From contig NZ_BDCE01000032.1 in NCBI RefSeq assembly GCF_001613345.1, positions 1-52,881 of the forward strand: 52,881 nucleotides of DNA, written 5' to 3'. This document shows positions 49,833-52,881 of this stretch, one piece after another. Origin of the DNA: Nocardia uniformis NBRC 13702 (GTDB lineage: Bacteria > Actinomycetota > Actinomycetes > Mycobacteriales > Mycobacteriaceae). The notes beneath the pieces are model-generated. The model was not told the origin of the DNA and searched no databases. It saw nothing but the letters and a program-made list of their open reading frames with translations. The position numbers were made by a program, and so were the translations under genes. How positions within the stretch are numbered: the first letter of the stretch is position 1; the number at the start of each line of letters is the position of its first letter.

Positions 49833-50657
49833 ATGGATCAGGGTGGGAGCGCTGGCAACCTCGAACTGGCGCAACAGCTTCGACAGATGATTCGGTTCGA
49901 CCCCACGCGCGCCTACTACGCCTTAACCCTCCGTGCAGACAGACGCGGTATACCCTTCTGGTCTCGCCATACTCATTGGGTGGGCTGGTCGGAACGAAAG
50001 ACCGGCTGGGAGATACGAGTCGCCAGTCTTGTCGATCCGGAATCCATGACCCACGCCTGGGATGCAATGCGGCAGCAATGGCTGGTCGTGTACGACGACT
50101 TCAGTCTCGCGATCTTCATGCGACGGGGTGGTAATGCGCTCGTCGAACAGTCAGTAGCCGAAGCACATCTCGCAACCGCGATAGGGCCGTCCGAGTGCGT
50201 CAGGGACGGAACGGCCGAAGTAGGCGGATTCGGATTCGTCGCGACCGGCCACGTCCCCGACGATGACGTGGATCGCCGAGCTCCATCCAGATCCCTGCGG
50301 ATGCAAGTGTTGAAGCGGGATGGCTATCGATGTGTTGTTTGTGGCCGAAAAGCGAAAGATCACATTGATATTGAGCTACATGTCCACCACCTCATTCCCT
50401 GGCGGATGGACGGACCTACTACCGAGGAGAACCTCGTAACCCTCTGCGGAACCTGTCACAAGGGCCTCTCCCCTGACTATGAGCCCCAGCTGCGAGAACT
50501 CGCCGGCCTACCAGGCAGGGCAGGGCCGGTGATCGGGGCAGGTAATGCAGAGTTCGATGAAGAGGTCACACGCTACCGTCAGCATGTCCGCGATTTCCTT
50601 AACCGCGTAGAAGGCAGCGATGGGGCGAATCCCTCACCGCGTGGCATCGAGCAATAG
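49833..50657 (+). CDS. HNH endonuclease domain protein
   Basis: This 274-residue protein has a C-terminal canonical HNH domain: RMQVLKRDGYRCVVCGRKAK, then VHHLIPWRMDGPTTEENLVT and LCGTCHKGL, with both zinc CxxC pairs and the HH/N/H residues. The N-terminal 150 residues (YYALTLRADRRGIPFWSRHT, WLVVYDDFSLAIFMRRG) form an unrecognised domain that probably selects the target. The ATG at 49833 is chosen because the frame before it is low-complexity. It may be a standalone restriction-like enzyme. Confidence 0.82.
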   Translation: MDQGGSAGNLELAQQLRQMIRFDPTRAYYALTLRADRRGIPFWSRHTHWVGWSERKTGWEIRVASLVDPESMTHAWDAMRQQWLVVYDDFSLAIFMRRGGNALVEQSVAEAHLATAIGPSECVRDGTAEVGGFGFVATGHVPDDDVDRRAPSRSLRMQVLKRDGYRCVVCGRKAKDHIDIELHVHHLIPWRMDGPTTEENLVTLCGTCHKGLSPDYEPQLRELAGLPGRAGPVIGAGNAEFDEEVTRYRQHVRDFLNRVEGSDGANPSPRGIEQ

Positions 50658-50797
50658 CCCTGACCTGACCCACGATTTCGGTCCGGGCGTGGGAAAGCCT
50701 TGCGCCCGTGCCAAGCCTGATGCGCGTGCTGGAAGCCAGCGTGCGGGTCGGCCCGCCAGGTGATCGGCATCAGGATGCGCGTATCTGGTAGAAAAAT

Positions 50798-50836
50798 GCG
50801 GAGCCCGTGCCTGGTTGACACAGGCACGGACTCCGC
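50798..50836 (-). terminator. 16-bp hairpin with T-run on the minus strand
   Basis: GCGGAGCCCGTGCCTG pairs with CAGGCACGGACTCCGC with one mismatch around a 7-nt loop. On the minus strand it is followed by ATTTTTC, a classic intrinsic terminator. Yet no convincing minus-strand gene lies upstream in 50837-50918. The rest of 50658-50918 shows no gene. Confidence 0.7.
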
Positions 50837-50918
50837 TCGCTTCTATTGAGCTGTGCTCGGACCGGTCAGCGGAACGCGGTGCCGACGGCATCCTTGACAC
50901 GCCCCCTCTCCGTAGAGG

Positions 50919-51431
50919 ATGGCCGATGAGGGAGCAGGGAGAAAGAAAAGCCCGATAGACACACGACCCCTCGCCGGACTCGCCCGCCTAATCCAGCCAT
51001 CGCTGCTACGCTCGCCGACCGTGACGACAGCCATCGCCCTGGGAACCGCTGCGATCCCGCCATTCTTCGCGCTGTTCACGAAGTTCTTTTTTGACGAGCG
51101 CGACTCTGGACGTACACGGAAGATCAAACAGCTTGCCCAGTTGGCCGACACCATCCCGGAGAGCCACCGACAGCCATTGCTCGACCTCCTCGACATTCAG
51201 ATCGAAAGGTATGCCCACCGCAGTTCACGAAAGTTGGACGGAAGCACACTCGCCTTGATGATCGTTCTCAGCATCCTGACGGCACTGCTGACCTGGGGCG
51301 GCATCATGCTTGCCATCAATGTACACGTCTGGGTATTCGGAATCCTGACGGCAATCATCGCGCTGTTCGGCGTACTGCTGATCAGCGTGGGTGGTGGATC
51401 GAACCTGTACAAATACCCCGATGCCTCGTGA
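50919..51431 (+). CDS. small membrane protein, unknown
   Basis: This 170-residue protein has a possible first hydrophobic helix at about 37-55 (TTAIALGTAAIPPFFALFTK) and two clear ones at about 110-160 (STLALMIVLSILTALLTWGG, FGILTAIIALFGVLLISVGG). Between them is a charged region (RTRKIKQLAQLADTIPESHR). No family is recognised. The start ATG at 50919 has only a close GTAGAGG, so it is uncertain. Confidence 0.55.
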   Translation: MADEGAGRKKSPIDTRPLAGLARLIQPSLLRSPTVTTAIALGTAAIPPFFALFTKFFFDERDSGRTRKIKQLAQLADTIPESHRQPLLDLLDIQIERYAHRSSRKLDGSTLALMIVLSILTALLTWGGIMLAINVHVWVFGILTAIIALFGVLLISVGGGSNLYKYPDAS

Positions 51432-51567
51432 GCTAACAACCTGGCCCGGTCCAGAACGAAGGGTGCGACATAAAACCGTCGAGCCAACCCAAAAACATTG
51501 AGGCACCTTCGAACTGAACCGTCACGGGTTGGGGGCCGCTTCTTCCTAGTGGAAGATGGTTCCCATC

Positions 51568-51894
51568 ATGACGAAGCGTTACCCGCCCGAGGTTCGCGAG
51601 AAGGCCGTCCGTCTGGTCCTCGACCGCCTCGATGAGTTCGAATCCCCGTATGCCGCCGCCCGCGCGATCGGCCCGCTGGTGGACGTGCATTACGAGACGT
51701 TGCGAGTGTGGGTGAAGAAGGCGCTCGCGCAGGGCGCGCCGCTGGCCGGCAAGGCCGGTGCGGGGTTGTCGGCGGCCGAGCGTGAGGAGCTGGCGCGGCT
51801 GCGTAAAGAGGTCCGAGATCTCAAGCAGGCCAACGAGATCCTGAAAGCGGCCTCGGCTTTTTTCGCGCGGGAACTCGACCCGCGACACCGCTGA
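51568..51894 (+). CDS. IS3-family orfA
   Basis: This 108-residue protein starts MTKRYPPEVREKAVRLVLDR, has the helix-turn-helix YAAARAIGPLVDVHYETLRV, and ends with the coiled coil LARLRKEVRDLKQANEILKA. A T6 slippery run at 51858-51863 near its end would allow the programmed -1 shift into orfB. An in-frame ATG four codons upstream (51556) is an alternative start. OrfA itself is intact. Confidence 0.9.
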   Translation: MTKRYPPEVREKAVRLVLDRLDEFESPYAAARAIGPLVDVHYETLRVWVKKALAQGAPLAGKAGAGLSAAEREELARLRKEVRDLKQANEILKAASAFFARELDPRHR

Positions 51895-52824
51895 TCGTCG
51901 GGTTCATCGACGAATACCGCCAGGTCTTCGGCGTCGAGTCGATCTGTCGTGCGCTGACCGCGCAGGGAATCCAGATCGCGCCCAGGACCTATCGCAAGGC
52001 GCGACGTCGACCACCGTCGGCGCGCGATATCGCAGATGCTCACGTGGAGAACGCATTGCGTGATCTGGCGGGTCAGCCGGAGCAGATGTATGGCCGCCGG
52101 AAAATTACTCGCTTCCTGCGCCGCCGCGGCCATGATGTCGCGTTCTGCACCGTGGACCGGATCATGCGCGAGCTCGGCATGAACGGGATCGTGCGTGGCC
52201 GCAAGCTGCGCACCACGGTCCCCGCCAAAGACGGGATCCGCGCTGGTGACAAGCTCAATCGCGACTTCACTGCCGCCGCACCGAATCTGGTGTGGGTCGC
52301 CGATTTCACCTACGTGTCAACCTGGACCGGATGGGCGTATGTGGCGTTCGTGTTCGACGCCTACTCCCGGGCGATCGTCGGCTGGACCACGGCCGCCACG
52401 AAAACGACCTCGCTGGTGTCCAAGGCGCTCAACATGGCCGTGTGGCGGCGTGATCATTACGGGCACCCGATCGAGCCCGGACTGATCCACCACAGCGACG
52501 CCGGGTCAATATACTTCAGTGAAAGTCGTTGAGACACTGATGCTTTCGGGTCTCCGCCCGTCGATAGGATCAGTGGGCGATGCCTTCGACAACGCCCTCG
52601 CGGAGACCACGATCGGGCTCTACAAGACCGAGGCGGTCCGCGACGATTCACCGTTCCGGAGAGGGCCGCTGAACCGGCTGGCTGACGTCGAGCTACTCAC
52701 CCACGAATGGGTCGCCTGGTTCAACGAGTCCCGGTTGATGCACCGGCTCGGCCGTCGACCACCGACCGAGTACGAAACCGACTACTATTCGACCCGCTCC
52801 GAGCAACCGGCTGCAGACAGATAA
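51855..52824 (+). pseudogene. IS3-family orfB (integrase core), single-base deletion
   Basis: From the slippery site the frame reads IVGFIDEYRQVFGVESICRA, then the DDE core: NLVWVADFTYVSTWTGWAYV (Asp) and LIHHSDAGS (Asp). It ends early at 52532 as IYFSESR. The next frame resumes KVVETLMLSGLRPSIGSVGD with FDNALAETTIGLYKTE (Glu) to 52824. Inserting one C after 52508 would give SQYTSVKVVE and restore the whole reading frame. The copy is therefore inactive unless this is a sequencing error. Confidence 0.85.
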
Positions 52825-52881
52825 ACGGGTGCGCACGAAAGCCGGGGCGATTCAGGCTCTCCGATCGCAGTCGTCCCGGTA

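Larger units (their letters stand above)
51514..52855 (+). mobile_element. IS3-family insertion sequence with broken orfB
   Basis: The ends CTGAACCGTCACGGGTT (51514) and, on the opposite strand, CTGAATCGCCCCGGCTT (ending 52855) form imperfect terminal inverted repeats. Between them lie orfA and orfB in the usual -1 arrangement. A 3-bp target duplication is not evident. A single-base deletion in orfB has disabled this copy. Confidence 0.75.

Noticed and set aside
50843..51196. minus-strand frames ending near VKDAVGTAFR, considered as a DUF397-like gene before the orphan terminator
   Set aside because: The similarity is only a few residues, no tryptophan-rich DUF397 core is present, and the plus-strand membrane protein fits better.

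Overview
The window is high-GC actinobacterial DNA, most likely from Nocardia or a close mycolic-acid-producing relative. The evidence is a MabA-type FabG ending in a GGIGMGH tail, a CYP154/CYP157 cytochrome P450 pair, an XRE(DUF5753)-DUF397 pair, DUF35-thiolase lipid enzymes, frequent GTG starts and stop/start overlaps.

Positions 1-22,340 look like ordinary chromosome. In order they hold 6-phosphogluconate dehydrogenase; a four-gene OpuC-type compatible-solute ABC transporter; a GNAT acetyltransferase; a LysR regulator with an SDR oxidoreductase; a two-gene P450 operon in which one member has lost the K-helix ExxR arginine; a SpoU-type RNA methyltransferase; a TetR regulator coupled to an alkyl-DHAP-synthase-like flavoenzyme; a BASS transporter; a DUF35/thiolase pair; a pseudo-GTPase derived from the EF-G G domain with a HIT hydrolase; a SnoaL-like protein; a regulator remnant; an acyl-CoA ligase; and a frameshifted membrane protein.

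Positions 22,390-35,980 form an accessory region of the kind seen in defence or toxin islands. It holds an XRE/ImmA-like pair, an autoinhibited Fic protein, an R-S-E ADP-ribosyltransferase overlapping a 47-residue protein, a 1,097-residue HEAT-like protein, a PD-(D/E)xK nuclease with a coupled partner, a specificity-subunit remnant, and a Cys-rich protein upstream of an SF1 helicase fused to an HNH/zinc module and a Myb-like tail. The region ends abruptly against a small core block at 35,987-37,670 (fabG1 and a conserved protein).

Positions 37,700-52,881 form a second accessory region rich in debris. It holds a VapBC pair with a 23-bp palindrome, a second Fic protein behind two copies of an inverted-repeat operator, an HNH protein with two membrane helices, a DUF4442 gene whose fragments recur at two other sites, a methyltransferase, an XRE/DUF397 pair, an ISAs1-family IS, two IS3-family elements (both broken), a Schlafen/AlbA-like C-terminal fragment, an HNH endonuclease and a small membrane protein. 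Remnants of a nucleotidyltransferase, a methyltransferase and a recombinase lie between.

The best candidates for undescribed systems are the Cys-rich/helicase-HNH pair (32,483-35,793), the ADP-ribosyltransferase pair (25,575-26,311), the nuclease pair (30,189-31,315), the membrane HNH protein (41,314-42,246) and the Fic gene with tandem operators. All calls come from reading the sequence and translations; no database search was run.
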